NCBI RefSeq assembly: GCF_002027705.1
Contig: NZ_MBTG01000004.1
Coordinates: 186,001 to 250,000 of the forward strand
DNA length: 64,000 nucleotides
Reading direction: 5' to 3'
Source of the DNA: Paenibacillus ferrarius
GTDB taxonomy: Bacteria > Bacillota > Bacilli > Paenibacillales > NBRC-103111
Numbering within the stretch: the first letter of the stretch is position 1; each line of letters begins with the position of its first letter. Position numbers and translations under genes: made by a program. The notes under the pieces are model-generated. The model was not told the origin of the DNA, made no database searches, and was given only the letters and a program-made list of their open reading frames with translations. This document shows, piece after piece, positions 8,191-17,160 of this stretch.

Positions 8191-9998
8191 TATGCTTGAA
8201 CTTTGGCTGCTGTCAGCTCCATGAACTGCAACACATCTTGAGCTGCCATATCCACTGCGCTTTGCCAGAAGTCAGGCTCCGTCAAATCAACGCCAAGGTG
8301 CTTCTGAGCGAGCTCCTCCACGTTCATGCTGCCTGTATCTCGGAGCAGTGCGATATACTTATCTTCAAAGGCCGGACCTTCTTGCACCGCTCTCGCATAA
8401 ATACCTGCACTGAACATGTAGCCGAAGGTATACGGGAAATTATAGAAGGGCACATCCGTTGCGTAGAAATGCAGCTTGGCTGCCCAGAAATGCGGATGAT
8501 AGCTGCTTAACGCATCCTTAAAAGCCAGCTTTTGAGCATCTACCATCAGCTCATTCAGACGCTCCACACTAACAAGTCCTAGACTCCGTTCTGCGTAGAA
8601 ATTCGTTTCAAAAATAAAGCGGGCATGGATGTTCATGAAGAACGCAATTGCGCGCTGGATTTTATCCTCCAACAAAATAATCCGTTCCTCATCGGAAGTT
8701 GCGCTTTTCACAACCGCATCGGCAACGATCATCTCTGCGAAAGTAGATGCTGTCTCCGCAACGTTCATCGCATATTCCTGCGCTAAAGCCGGCATATCCG
8801 TCATGACATGCTGATGGTAGCCGTGACCCAGCTCATGAGCCAGGGTAGACACATTGTTTAACGTTCCGCCGTACGTCATGAAAATCCGTGTTTCCCCCGC
8901 CATCGGGAAGGAAGTACAGAAACCGCCAGGACGTTTCCCAGCTCGGTCTTCGGCTTCAATCCAACGCTTCTCGAAAGCTTCTGTTGAGAAGGCTGCCAGC
9001 TTGGGACTGAAACGCTGGAATTGCTCAATAATGAGACTTGCGCCTTCATCATAAGATATCTTCTTGGAGGAATCACCCAGCGGCGCATCTACGTCCACCC
9101 AAGCTAATTTCTCAACCCCCATAAGCTGCGCTTTACGATTAAGATAATCGACGAAAATCGCTTTGTTGCGGTCAATCACATCCCACATGACATTCAGCGT
9201 TTTCTCTTCCATCCGATTGATGGCAAGCGGCTCTTTATGTATGCTTTTCCAGCCTCTATATTTGTACACCTGGAGACGGAAGCCAGCCAAATGGTTCAAA
9301 GCCTCGGCACAATAATCTTCCTTGTCCGTCCAAGCTTGTTCCCATTTCTCGAAAAGCGCCAGCCGTTCTTCCCTATTCTCCGTGTGCAGCTTATTAAAGG
9401 CTTGACCAGCAGAAAGCTCCACCTGTTTACCCTCAACTTCGACCGGCATACGGAATTGACCAACGGTCGTATTATACAAATCTCCCCACCCATGATAGCC
9501 ATCAACGGCCAAATCATTAATTAATGCTTCCTGTTCAGGCGGCAGTTTTTCTTGGGCTAAAGCGCGACGTTCATTCAGAGAAAACGCGATCGCTTGGAAG
9601 GGTTCTTTCTGCAGCAGTTCAGACCATACATTATCCGGAATTCCAGTCAGTACTTGATCGAACCGTGTGAGTGATGACAGATGCTCCGCAAACAAGCTTT
9701 TGACTTGTCCACTAAGTACAGGAGCTTTCTTATCCTTCTGGTTGTCGGCCAGCAAGCATCCCACGAAGGAATCTGCTTCCAAAATATGTTTCAAATTATG
9801 CTGCAGCAAGTCGATCAGCTTCGCTAACGAATCTGTGTCTGACGCCTGCTGTGGTGAGGGAGTAGCCAGTACTTGCTCTCGAAATGACGCGATTGAAGCT
9901 TGCAGCTCTTTCAGATGAGCTGCGAATGCAGAAGACTCGCTCCCGCCAGGGAAAAAGGTATCCAAATCCCATGTTTGATTAAGAGGTAAATGCAGCAA
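8190..9998 (-). CDS. M3 family oligoendopeptidase (PepF-like zinc metallopeptidase)
   Basis: About 602 residues with the zinc motif LAHELGHGYHQHV near residue 385, and the downstream glutamate region NVAETASTFAEMI that supplies the third ligand in family M3. These cytosolic enzymes cut short peptides. An upstream in-frame GTG at 10007 lies inside the ribosome site. I prefer the TTG at 9998, preceded by AAAGGTGATCGCT, which gives MLHLPLNQTWDLDTFFPGG, the usual family N-terminus. It is monocistronic. Confidence 0.93.
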   Translation of the reverse strand: MLHLPLNQTWDLDTFFPGGSESSAFAAHLKELQASIASFREQVLATPSPQQASDTDSLAKLIDLLQHNLKHILEADSFVGCLLADNQKDKKAPVLSGQVKSLFAEHLSSLTRFDQVLTGIPDNVWSELLQKEPFQAIAFSLNERRALAQEKLPPEQEALINDLAVDGYHGWGDLYNTTVGQFRMPVEVEGKQVELSAGQAFNKLHTENREERLALFEKWEQAWTDKEDYCAEALNHLAGFRLQVYKYRGWKSIHKEPLAINRMEEKTLNVMWDVIDRNKAIFVDYLNRKAQLMGVEKLAWVDVDAPLGDSSKKISYDEGASLIIEQFQRFSPKLAAFSTEAFEKRWIEAEDRAGKRPGGFCTSFPMAGETRIFMTYGGTLNNVSTLAHELGHGYHQHVMTDMPALAQEYAMNVAETASTFAEMIVADAVVKSATSDEERIILLEDKIQRAIAFFMNIHARFIFETNFYAERSLGLVSVERLNELMVDAQKLAFKDALSSYHPHFWAAKLHFYATDVPFYNFPYTFGYMFSAGIYARAVQEGPAFEDKYIALLRDTGSMNVEELAQKHLGVDLTEPDFWQSAVDMAAQDVLQFMELTAAKVQA

Positions 9999-10153
9999 AG
10001 CGATCACCTTTCCTTTCCATCTTTTATTAAATCATAAACGATATGCGATCGGCAATGATCGTAATCTTCCTCATTGCTTCTGGCCAAAAAGTATGATTCA
10101 ATGAAGTAAGTTCCTTCAATATAAATCGGAACAGAATGGTGTGAATTCCAATT

Positions 10154-10318
10154 ATGAAACCGTTACAAATTTCCCCGGAAACAGCCGTGAAGCTAGCTGA
10201 ACAGCTGAAAGTGCCGCTCGAACATCTCATGCATATGCCACAACATATTTTGCTTCAGAAATTAGCCGAGCTCGCGAAAAATTCCTCAGCGGAACCAAGC
10301 GAACCAGAATCGAAGTAA
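10154..10318 (+). CDS. yycC: YycC family small protein
   Basis: 54 residues, MKPLQISPETAVKLAEQLKV followed by PLEHLMHMPQHILLQKLAEL and a short charged tail. The wording matches the YycC family of Bacillales, whose function is unknown. The ribosome site is weak (GGTG about 13 nt upstream). The 148 nt between this gene and the oligopeptidase start hold no gene that I can support. The next gene begins three bases after the stop. Confidence 0.72.
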   Translation: MKPLQISPETAVKLAEQLKVPLEHLMHMPQHILLQKLAELAKNSSAEPSEPESK

Positions 10319-10321
10319 GCT

Positions 10322-10558
10322 TTGATTCCTTTCGCTAATACTTGGCCTTATGACATTGTAATGAAGGACATTTATGTGGCCGAATGTCCCTTTTGCCATA
10401 GCCCTAATGTGCTGCTGCCGTTGAAAATCGATGAACTGACATCCATACGCGAAGGCAAGAAAAAGCTGCTTGTGTTCCCTTGCTGTCATAACAAGTTGAC
10501 GCTCGTTGATACAGACCGCGATTATTTATTGGCGGACACCGCTATTCGGAACCATTAA
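10322..10558 (+). CDS. Small cysteine-motif protein, unknown function
   Basis: Up to 78 residues. It contains ECPFCHSPNVLLPLK and, 30 residues later, FPCCHNKLTLVD, a CxxC...CC/H arrangement that could form a zinc ribbon. The TTG at 10322 gives an N-terminus (FANTWPYDIVMKDIYV) that reads as protein. The first ATG (10361) would start at MKDIYVAECPFC. Neither start has a good ribosome site, so the start is uncertain. The three-base gap to yycC suggests co-translation. Confidence 0.6.
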   Translation: MIPFANTWPYDIVMKDIYVAECPFCHSPNVLLPLKIDELTSIREGKKKLLVFPCCHNKLTLVDTDRDYLLADTAIRNH

Positions 10559-10596
10559 TCGTAGCTTCCAAAGCGCAAGGAGTAGAAAGAGCCCGT

Positions 10597-11703
10597 ATGA
10601 ATGAGTACCTCGTTCCTTTGACAAGCGCATGTACATTAGTCACCCTTAATTACATAGCGATGAAAGTTCGCAGCAAGATGCTGTTCGATTCCTATGAGCA
10701 ATTCCTTGCCCCTCTGCTCACAGGCCTCGCCTGTATCATCATGATGCTAGAACCTTTGCCAGAGGCGCTTGGACTCATAGATTTGCGTTCTTTGCCCGTC
10801 TTCATGGCCGGCTTGCGCTATGGTCTTCCCGTTGCCCTGCTGTCCACCGTAATGCCCATCGGTTACAGTTTCATTTCGCATGAAAGCCAGTCTTGGTTCA
10901 TCATCTTACAAGACTTGCTAGCCCCTGCTCTCATCAGTTCGTTGTTTCACAACAAAGAATACCGCAGAGGCTTCTTGGACATTTCTATTCGGCACGGGCT
11001 CCAAATATGTGCCTATGTCTTCCTCCTTCGACTTGTTATTTACGGCTTCCTGCAGGGGAAGCTGACTTGGCTTTACACTATTGATCAGCTATTTATGCTA
11101 GCTATCATGTCGGCTACCTTCATTATCATCATCATTATGGTGAATGATGAGAACAAAAGCTGGCGGCTTCAGCGACAGATGGAGCTGCAGGCTAATCAAG
11201 ACAGCCTAACTAAGCTTCCCAATCTACGCAGCTTTATGCCGATTGCCGATAACGAGCTTAACAAACGCCGAATATCAATCATGATGATCGATTTGGACAA
11301 CTTCAAACAATACAACGATCAATTCGGACATTTGGAAGGAGACCAACTGCTTCGAGAGGTTAGTACGGTGCTTCAACACCATATCCAAGAGCAGGATTAC
11401 ATCGCTAGGTATGGCGGGGAAGAATTCATCCTCCTAAGCACAGAAACAGATCCTTTGACGCTTAACCTATACGGTAAACGGTTATGCTCCGTCGTGACGG
11501 AAAGCTTCCTCCACAAAAGGCACTATGATCAATCGCCAATTACGGTTTCCATTGGCATCTCGACTGCTGTAGCACCTCAAGTCAATCTGACACAGATTAT
11601 TTACGAAGCGGATCAAGCTCTCTATGCCTCCAAGCATAGTGGGAAAAATTGTTCCACCCTTTACGAAGATATACCTGTTGGCAACCACAAAAAGAACGCT
11701 TAA
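10597..11703 (+). CDS. Membrane-bound diguanylate cyclase (5TM sensor plus GGDEF)
   Basis: 368 residues. The N-terminal half (about 1-185) has six or so membrane helices resembling the 5TM-5TMR_LYT module, which often reads murein or cell-envelope signals. The C-terminal half is a GGDEF domain with active-site RYGGEEF (about 270-276) and the metal/substrate stretch MMIDLDNFKQYNDQFGH, so it should make cyclic-di-GMP. The inhibitory I-site RxxD expected just upstream reads QEQD and lacks its arginine, so product feedback may be weak. The PilZ protein 5.5 kb downstream is a possible reader. Confidence 0.92.
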   Translation: MNEYLVPLTSACTLVTLNYIAMKVRSKMLFDSYEQFLAPLLTGLACIIMMLEPLPEALGLIDLRSLPVFMAGLRYGLPVALLSTVMPIGYSFISHESQSWFIILQDLLAPALISSLFHNKEYRRGFLDISIRHGLQICAYVFLLRLVIYGFLQGKLTWLYTIDQLFMLAIMSATFIIIIIMVNDENKSWRLQRQMELQANQDSLTKLPNLRSFMPIADNELNKRRISIMMIDLDNFKQYNDQFGHLEGDQLLREVSTVLQHHIQEQDYIARYGGEEFILLSTETDPLTLNLYGKRLCSVVTESFLHKRHYDQSPITVSIGISTAVAPQVNLTQIIYEADQALYASKHSGKNCSTLYEDIPVGNHKKNA

Positions 11704-11750
11704 GCCATTCAAGGGAATCCGTTCATTCCCGCGAATCGTTAAGCGTTCTT
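11692..11750. terminator. Long bidirectional hairpin at the end of the cyclase gene
   Basis: AAGAACGCTTAA and TTAAGCGTTCTT are perfect 12-bp arms enclosing an inner GGGAAT/ATTCCC hairpin. The 5' arm overlaps the last codons of the cyclase gene. Confidence 0.75.
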
Positions 11751-11769
11751 ATCTTATTCATGAAGTCCC

Positions 11770-12471
11770 TTATGTCGCTTGCTTCATTTCCTCCGGAAGC
11801 TCCATCCGTATAGCCAGCATATCCTCACGGGTGATTACCCATTGTTCACGACTCGCCCGAATCATTGCTGCATCCATAATCTTCCGATCATTAATAATCC
11901 GCGAAAACCACTTGACTGCCTCATTAAACCGGCTCAATCTGCGATTCAGCTCTCCCATTAAATACATGAGCCTTGCGTTATTAATATCCATTCCTTCGGT
12001 CTCAAACACACTGACATAGGCATCCAGAGCATAGGTCAAGAATCTCTCTTCTTGTTCCCAATCCCCTTTAACCCGATATAACCATGCAAGATGATGAAGA
12101 AGACCAGCGACGACACGGGATTTCTCATCCTTAATCTGTGCGCTGATCAGTGCCAGCTTGTAGCTGTAAAGCGCATCTTCCCAGGTTCTCTCGCGACAAT
12201 AATCGCGCATTGTCCAGTTCTTGGAAACTTTCGTATAGAAGGCTTCTTTTTGACCCGGATGCCATTTATCTGCAAAGTTTTCCGTATGTGCATAGCCACA
12301 AAACGGGCAAATCCTCACAACATAATAGTCCGGGTTGATGTCTTTATAGTGAACACAGAAATCCGCATCCGTTTTGCTCGCTTTTTTGAAGCTTGGGCGA
12401 ACCTTCATCGTTCTGAAGGCGTTGTCGCAATAGGTACACTTCACTGCAATTTCGTATAAAGGTTCAACCAT
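11770..12471 (-). CDS. DUF2225 family protein
   Basis: 233 residues. An N-terminal double zinc-finger-like segment (KCTYCDNAF, then ICPFCGYAHT) is followed by TPR-like helices (about 100-215: EDALYSYKLALISAQ, LMYLMGELNRRLSRFNEAVKWF). This layout is that of the DUF2225 family of Bacillota, whose role is unknown. It ends an apparent three-gene minus-strand unit with the truncated haemoglobin (44-nt gap) and a tiny membrane protein. Confidence 0.87.
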   Translation of the reverse strand: MVEPLYEIAVKCTYCDNAFRTMKVRPSFKKASKTDADFCVHYKDINPDYYVVRICPFCGYAHTENFADKWHPGQKEAFYTKVSKNWTMRDYCRERTWEDALYSYKLALISAQIKDEKSRVVAGLLHHLAWLYRVKGDWEQEERFLTYALDAYVSVFETEGMDINNARLMYLMGELNRRLSRFNEAVKWFSRIINDRKIMDAAMIRASREQWVITREDMLAIRMELPEEMKQAT

Positions 12472-12516
12472 CTGAAAACCCCGCCTTTTGAGTGAAAAAT
12501 ATGTAGGAGCTGAGAA

Positions 12517-12909
12517 CTATTCGTCTTCTGGAGTATTGATAAAATGATAGGCTGAGCCTTTCAATCGGTCCAGCAAAAAATCCCGTAAATCTTGCGGAAG
12601 TCCTACTTCTGTCAAGGCTTCTGCCATACACTCCAACCAAGCATCGGCACGCTCTTTCGTGATGGGAAAAGGCATATGCCGCCCCCGCATCATCGGGTGT
12701 CCATGGATATCCGAATACAAGCTTGGACCTCCAAAAAACTGGCTCAAAAATAAGTATTGTTTCTCGATTACCGGATCTATATTGGAAGGAAACAGAGGCG
12801 CCAACAAAGGGTGCTGCTGCACTTTCGGATAAAAGGCCTCCACGATTCGGCGAACCGTCTCTGCTCCCCCCATCAATTCATACAAGGTGCTGCGTTCACG
12901 CTCTGACAT
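12517..12909 (-). CDS. Truncated haemoglobin, group II (GlbO/YjbI-like)
   Basis: 130 residues. The family landmarks are present: AFYPKVQQHPLLAPLF with the B10 tyrosine, GRHMPFPI with the proximal F8 histidine, and ADAWLECM with the G8 tryptophan typical of group II. These cytosolic haem proteins bind O2 and are linked to redox or nitrosative stress. In several Bacillales the gene neighbours yjbH; here it neighbours DUF2225 and a 32-residue membrane peptide. GCGAGG precedes the ATG. Confidence 0.93.
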   Translation of the reverse strand: MSERERSTLYELMGGAETVRRIVEAFYPKVQQHPLLAPLFPSNIDPVIEKQYLFLSQFFGGPSLYSDIHGHPMMRGRHMPFPITKERADAWLECMAEALTEVGLPQDLRDFLLDRLKGSAYHFINTPEDE

Positions 12910-12936
12910 GAGAAAACCTCGCTACTCTTAGTTACT

Positions 12937-13035
12937 TTAATAATTCTCTAAATCCTCGTCCCCTGTAGGCATGAGCGTTTCTCGAATGACAAACACGAAC
13001 ATACAAACAACCAAACCGGCAATGACACCTGTCAT
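12937..13035 (-). CDS. Predicted 32-residue single-span membrane peptide
   Basis: The minus-strand reading from ATG at 13035 is MTGVIAGLVVCMFVFVIRET followed by LMPTGDEDLENY and a stop. One hydrophobic helix (residues 4-17) leads into an acidic cytoplasmic tail. GGGAGTGATTCAA is a good ribosome site, and the next gene (truncated haemoglobin) starts 27 nt downstream. I do not know a family. The helix-acidic-tail design and operon position argue that it is real. Confidence 0.55.
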   Translation of the reverse strand: MTGVIAGLVVCMFVFVIRETLMPTGDEDLENY

Positions 13036-13165
13036 TTGAATCACTCCCACTGCCTAGGATATAAGACTCGAACTAGTTCTATTTTACCATAAAAACAAGC
13101 CATGCACAGTACCAAAGTCTAAGTTTTTTGGGACGGCATGTATGTCCCACACCACACATATAGTT

Positions 13166-13188
13166 GAATAGGAGGAGGTGTCCTATTC
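13166..13188 (+). promoter_or_regulatory. Hairpin presenting the ylbJ ribosome site in its loop
   Basis: GAATAGGA (13166-13173) and TCCTATTC (13181-13188) are perfect 8-bp arms. The 7-nt loop is GGAGGTG, the Shine-Dalgarno itself, and the ATG follows two bases after the stem. Confidence 0.6.
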
Positions 13189-13189
13189 C

Positions 13190-14428
13190 ATGCAGAAACG
13201 AAACTTCACAGGTGTACTACTGATGGCTTTCGCTGTGTTTGCCATTATTCTATGCTTATTTGCCTTTCCTCATGACGGACTGCAAGCAGCTTTGCGCGGC
13301 GTTTCCATTTGGTGGGATGTGCTCTTTCCTGCGCTATTCCCCTTTTTTGTTATCTCTGAAATTTTGCTCGGCTTTGGCATCGTGCATTTCTTCGGCACAC
13401 TGCTCGATCCGATGATGCGTCCTGTCTTTCGTATCCCCGGCATCGGCGGCTTCGTGATGGCAATGGGCTTTGCGTCCGGTTATCCAATCGGGGCCAAATT
13501 GACCTCCCAGCTGTGGGAGCAGCGGCTGGTTAATCGCGAGGAAGGCGAGCGGCTGGTTGCCTTCACGACAAGCTCAGATCCGATCTTCCTGATCGGAGCC
13601 GTTTCTATCGGCTTTTTCCATGATGCATCTTTGGCCATCATTCTTGCCACAGCCCACTATGGCGGCTCGCTTCTGATCGGTTTCATGATGCGTTTCCATG
13701 GCCGTAAAAGCGTGCCAACTTCACAGAAAAGCACAAGCAGCGGTTGGATCTGGAAACGCGCCTTCGAAACGATGCACACCGCCCGAATCCGTGATGGCCG
13801 GTCCATCGGAACGCTGCTCAGCCAGTCCATCCTGCATTCACTTAACCTGATGTTTGTAGTGGGCGGTCTTGTCGTCTTTTTCTCCGTGGTTTTGGAGGTT
13901 CTTACGTCCGCTCAGGTGATGAATGTTATGTATGTCCTCATCTCCTCCATCCTGCAATTTATCGGACTGCCTCACGAATTATCGCAAGCGGTAATCAATG
14001 GCTTGTTTGAGGTGACACTCGGGGCCAAAGCTGCGGGCAACGCTCCAGATGCGCTGGCGCTTTCCAGCAAAGTGGCGATCGGGGCTTTCATTTTGTCATG
14101 GGGCGGCATGTCGGTTCACGCTCAAATCGTAAGTCTGCTTAGCCACACGAATTTGCGCTATTTGCCTTTTCTCATTGCCAGAGTCACGCATGCCCTGCTC
14201 TCCGCAGCTATTGTGCTCGTAATCTGGGAGCCTATGCAAATATTCCGGGATTCTCAAGCAACCTTTTTCCCGCAATATGAACCAACTTCCCCGGTACTCA
14301 GCTATTTAAAGTTGATGCTTCCGGTTAGCGGAATAGTCATCCTCGCTTCTTTTACAGTCATCGCTGGACTGTTCACTGCATATTCCTTACTTAAACTCGT
14401 GTATGAAAAGGTTGGTGGAACAAGATAA
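13190..14428 (+). CDS. ylbJ: Sporulation integral membrane protein YlbJ
   Basis: 412 residues with about eight to ten membrane spans and the nucleoside-recognition/Gate-type motifs of YlbJ: WWDVLFPALFPFFVISE, FASGYPIGAKLTSQLW and FTTSSDPIFLIGAVS. In Bacillus subtilis YlbJ is a sporulation protein needed for normal spore resistance. The ATG at 13190 lies next to GGAGGAGGTG; an in-frame GTG at 13178 is inside that site and is rejected. The glgP start follows one base after the stop, so the two genes are probably coupled. Confidence 0.9.
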   Translation: MQKRNFTGVLLMAFAVFAIILCLFAFPHDGLQAALRGVSIWWDVLFPALFPFFVISEILLGFGIVHFFGTLLDPMMRPVFRIPGIGGFVMAMGFASGYPIGAKLTSQLWEQRLVNREEGERLVAFTTSSDPIFLIGAVSIGFFHDASLAIILATAHYGGSLLIGFMMRFHGRKSVPTSQKSTSSGWIWKRAFETMHTARIRDGRSIGTLLSQSILHSLNLMFVVGGLVVFFSVVLEVLTSAQVMNVMYVLISSILQFIGLPHELSQAVINGLFEVTLGAKAAGNAPDALALSSKVAIGAFILSWGGMSVHAQIVSLLSHTNLRYLPFLIARVTHALLSAAIVLVIWEPMQIFRDSQATFFPQYEPTSPVLSYLKLMLPVSGIVILASFTVIAGLFTAYSLLKLVYEKVGGTR

Positions 14429-14429
14429 T

Positions 14430-17033
14430 ATGGGTATTCACGATCATGATAATAAAGGGAGAGAACCTCTAGATATGCAAGCAGCAGTCTTCCCGCAAGC
14501 AGTTAAACAATGGCCCTCTCCAATTGCACGTTTGAGCGAGTTGGCAGCTAATTTATGGTTTAGTTGGAACCACGAGGCTTTAGCGCTTTTTGCCGAGATC
14601 GACGCTGTCAAATGGGCCGCATCCGGCCATAACCCTGTTCGCCTACTGCAAGATTTGGACGAATCCCAAATCGTAGCCCTGAGCAGCAACACGGAATTCA
14701 CGGAACGTTATCGCCGGGTCATGGATACGTTTGATTCGTATTTGAACGGCAAAACCTGGTTCCAAGACAAGTATGCCGATCGAAGCTATGTGCAAATCGC
14801 CTACTTCTCGGCCGAATTCGGCTTTCATGAATCTTTGCCCATCTACTCGGGCGGTCTGGGCATCTTGGCCGGCGATCATACAAAGTCGGCCAGCGATTTG
14901 GGCATCCCTTTAATCGGAATTGGCCTGCTCTACAAGAAGGGCTATTTCACTCAAAAGATCGATGCCTCCGGTGGTCAGCAAAGCGAGTTGTATCCCTACG
15001 ACTTCACCAAGCTGCCGATCCAGCCTGTCATCGATAATGGGGAACAGCTCACCGTCTCCGTTGCTATGCCTGGCCGGGCGATCACCTTGCAGGTATGGCA
15101 GATTCAGGTCGGCCGCAATCGCGTCTATCTGCTCGACGCGGATCATGCGTCTAATCAGCCGGCGGACAAAGAGTTGACCGCTCAGCTTTATGGGGGCAAT
15201 CAAGATACACGGATTGCCCAAGAAATGGTCCTTGGCATCGGTGGCGTGAAAACACTCCGCGCTCTAGGGGTCTACCCAAACGTCTACCATATCAATGAAG
15301 GTCACGCGGCGTTCCTCACGCTGGAGCGGCTCAAGGAGCTGCTCCAGCTGGGTTTGCCGTTTCACGCAGCCGTTGAAACGGTGCGCTCTGCAACGGTCTT
15401 TACGACCCATACGCCTGTTCCAGCTGGCCATGATACGTTCTCCATCGAGATGGTGGAACACTATCTCGGCCCTTACCTTCAAGAGCTGTCACGGCATAAG
15501 CAGCAAATTGTAACACTCGGGCTTGATCATCATACGGGTCAATTCAATATGACCCATTTGGCCATGAATACAGCTGGGATGCGCAATGGTGTCAGCAAGC
15601 TACATGGTCAAGTATCGCGCGAAATGTTCAAAGAATTCCACGGACATATCGACGCAAGTGAAGTTCCCATTGGCTCCATTACCAATGGCGTTCATATGGA
15701 CACATGGACGGCCCCGCAATGGAAAGAGCTGTTTGATCGTTTCCTTCCAGGAACTTGGCGTGAGGAGCAAGCCAACAAGCATCAATGGCAGCAGATTGAG
15801 GTCATTCCTGATGAATCCATCTGGAGCGTGCATCAACAACTGAAAGAAGATCTGATACGCTTCGCTCGCCAGAATTTGCTGGAACAGCGCAAACGCAACG
15901 GGGAGTCCGAAGAACGTATCCAAGAAGTAAGAAAATATTTGAATCCCAAAGCCTTGACCATCGGATTCGCCCGACGCTTCGCAACCTACAAGCGCGCGAA
16001 TATGATTTTCAATGATTTGTATCGGCTGAAGAAGCTTATGAATGACCCTGATCGTCCGGTCCAATTTATTTTTGCCGGCAAAGCACATCCTGCGGACTAC
16101 CCAGGCCAGGAGCTCATCCGCGATATTTATCGCGTCTCCCAAATGAAAGAGTTCGCTGGCAAAATCGTCATACTCGAAAATTACGATATGAATATGGCCC
16201 GCTACCTTGTCCAAGGGGTTGACGTTTGGTTAAATAATCCGCGCAGACCTCTTGAAGCCAGCGGCACGAGCGGCCAGAAAGCCGCCATGAACGGTGTGCT
16301 TAATTTCAGCGTGCTCGACGGCTGGTGGGAGGAAGGCTACAACGGAACGAATGGCTGGGCTATCGGGTCAACAGGCGCAGCGGATTGGGCAGCCCAGGAG
16401 AAAGAAAATACACAAGCGATCTACCACATTTTAGAGAAGGAAATCATTCCGCTCTACTATAATCAAGGCGCGCTTCCCCATCAATGGATCAGCCGTATGA
16501 AGCGTTCTATTCAATCGTTAAGTCCTGTGTATAACACACATCGCATGGTTCAAGACTATACGGAAGAGACCTATCTTCCTACGGCCGAAAGAGCCAGACT
16601 TTTTGTCGCCAACCACTATGATGTAGCTACCAAAGTTGCCGACTACAAACAGTTCATCCGCAACAACTGGTATCACGTCAAAATTATCGGCATCGACGAC
16701 CGTTCCGCCAAGCTTTCCACCGAAGTGCCTCTGGCTGAAATGAAGCCGACAACCAAAGAAATCACAGCCCAAGTGCATTTCGGGCCGATCTGGCCGCAAG
16801 ACACAGCTGTTGAAGTCGTTTATTACGAAGAACATGCGGGGGATTGGAAACAGAAGATTGTCTCCATGGAACCCTCAGGCGAGCTCACCGACCAGATGCA
16901 AAGCTTCAAAGCAACGATTCCCGGGCACCTTGTTCATGGGCCGCACTTCTCCATTCGTGTTCGACCCATTTCAGCAAACTTCGCTCATTCTTTTGAGCTT
17001 TCACTGGTGACCAGCACCTTATCTTGGCAATAA
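14430..17033 (+). CDS. glgP: Alpha-glucan phosphorylase (GT35, DUF3417-containing type)
   Basis: About 867 residues. An N-terminal DUF3417 segment (about 25-120: LSELAANLWFSWNHEALALF) precedes the phosphorylase core. The pyridoxal-phosphate lysine region SGTSGQKAAMNG lies near residues 610-622, and VYHINEGHAAFLTLE is also diagnostic. It releases glucose-1-phosphate from glycogen or maltodextrin. ATG at 14430 has GGTGG 11 nt upstream; an earlier ATG at 14403 would overlap ylbJ and has no site. Its pairing with ylbJ could tie glycogen use to sporulation (inference). No other glycogen gene is nearby. Confidence 0.93.
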   Translation: MGIHDHDNKGREPLDMQAAVFPQAVKQWPSPIARLSELAANLWFSWNHEALALFAEIDAVKWAASGHNPVRLLQDLDESQIVALSSNTEFTERYRRVMDTFDSYLNGKTWFQDKYADRSYVQIAYFSAEFGFHESLPIYSGGLGILAGDHTKSASDLGIPLIGIGLLYKKGYFTQKIDASGGQQSELYPYDFTKLPIQPVIDNGEQLTVSVAMPGRAITLQVWQIQVGRNRVYLLDADHASNQPADKELTAQLYGGNQDTRIAQEMVLGIGGVKTLRALGVYPNVYHINEGHAAFLTLERLKELLQLGLPFHAAVETVRSATVFTTHTPVPAGHDTFSIEMVEHYLGPYLQELSRHKQQIVTLGLDHHTGQFNMTHLAMNTAGMRNGVSKLHGQVSREMFKEFHGHIDASEVPIGSITNGVHMDTWTAPQWKELFDRFLPGTWREEQANKHQWQQIEVIPDESIWSVHQQLKEDLIRFARQNLLEQRKRNGESEERIQEVRKYLNPKALTIGFARRFATYKRANMIFNDLYRLKKLMNDPDRPVQFIFAGKAHPADYPGQELIRDIYRVSQMKEFAGKIVILENYDMNMARYLVQGVDVWLNNPRRPLEASGTSGQKAAMNGVLNFSVLDGWWEEGYNGTNGWAIGSTGAADWAAQEKENTQAIYHILEKEIIPLYYNQGALPHQWISRMKRSIQSLSPVYNTHRMVQDYTEETYLPTAERARLFVANHYDVATKVADYKQFIRNNWYHVKIIGIDDRSAKLSTEVPLAEMKPTTKEITAQVHFGPIWPQDTAVEVVYYEEHAGDWKQKIVSMEPSGELTDQMQSFKATIPGHLVHGPHFSIRVRPISANFAHSFELSLVTSTLSWQ

Positions 17034-17051
17034 AACCTGATTTTCCGACAT

Positions 17052-17076
17052 AAAGCCCCGTTTGGGGCTTTTCTTA
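17052..17076 (+). terminator. Terminator after glgP
   Basis: AAAGCCCC, a 4-nt loop and GGGGCTTT, followed by a T-rich tract. A compact rho-independent terminator. Confidence 0.85.
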
Positions 17077-17160
17077 TTTTCCTTTATAAATTATTATGAA
17101 AAGAGGCCTTCAGGGTTGTGCAAGTGTTCATGAATGCAAATCTAACCACTTGGTGATGCT

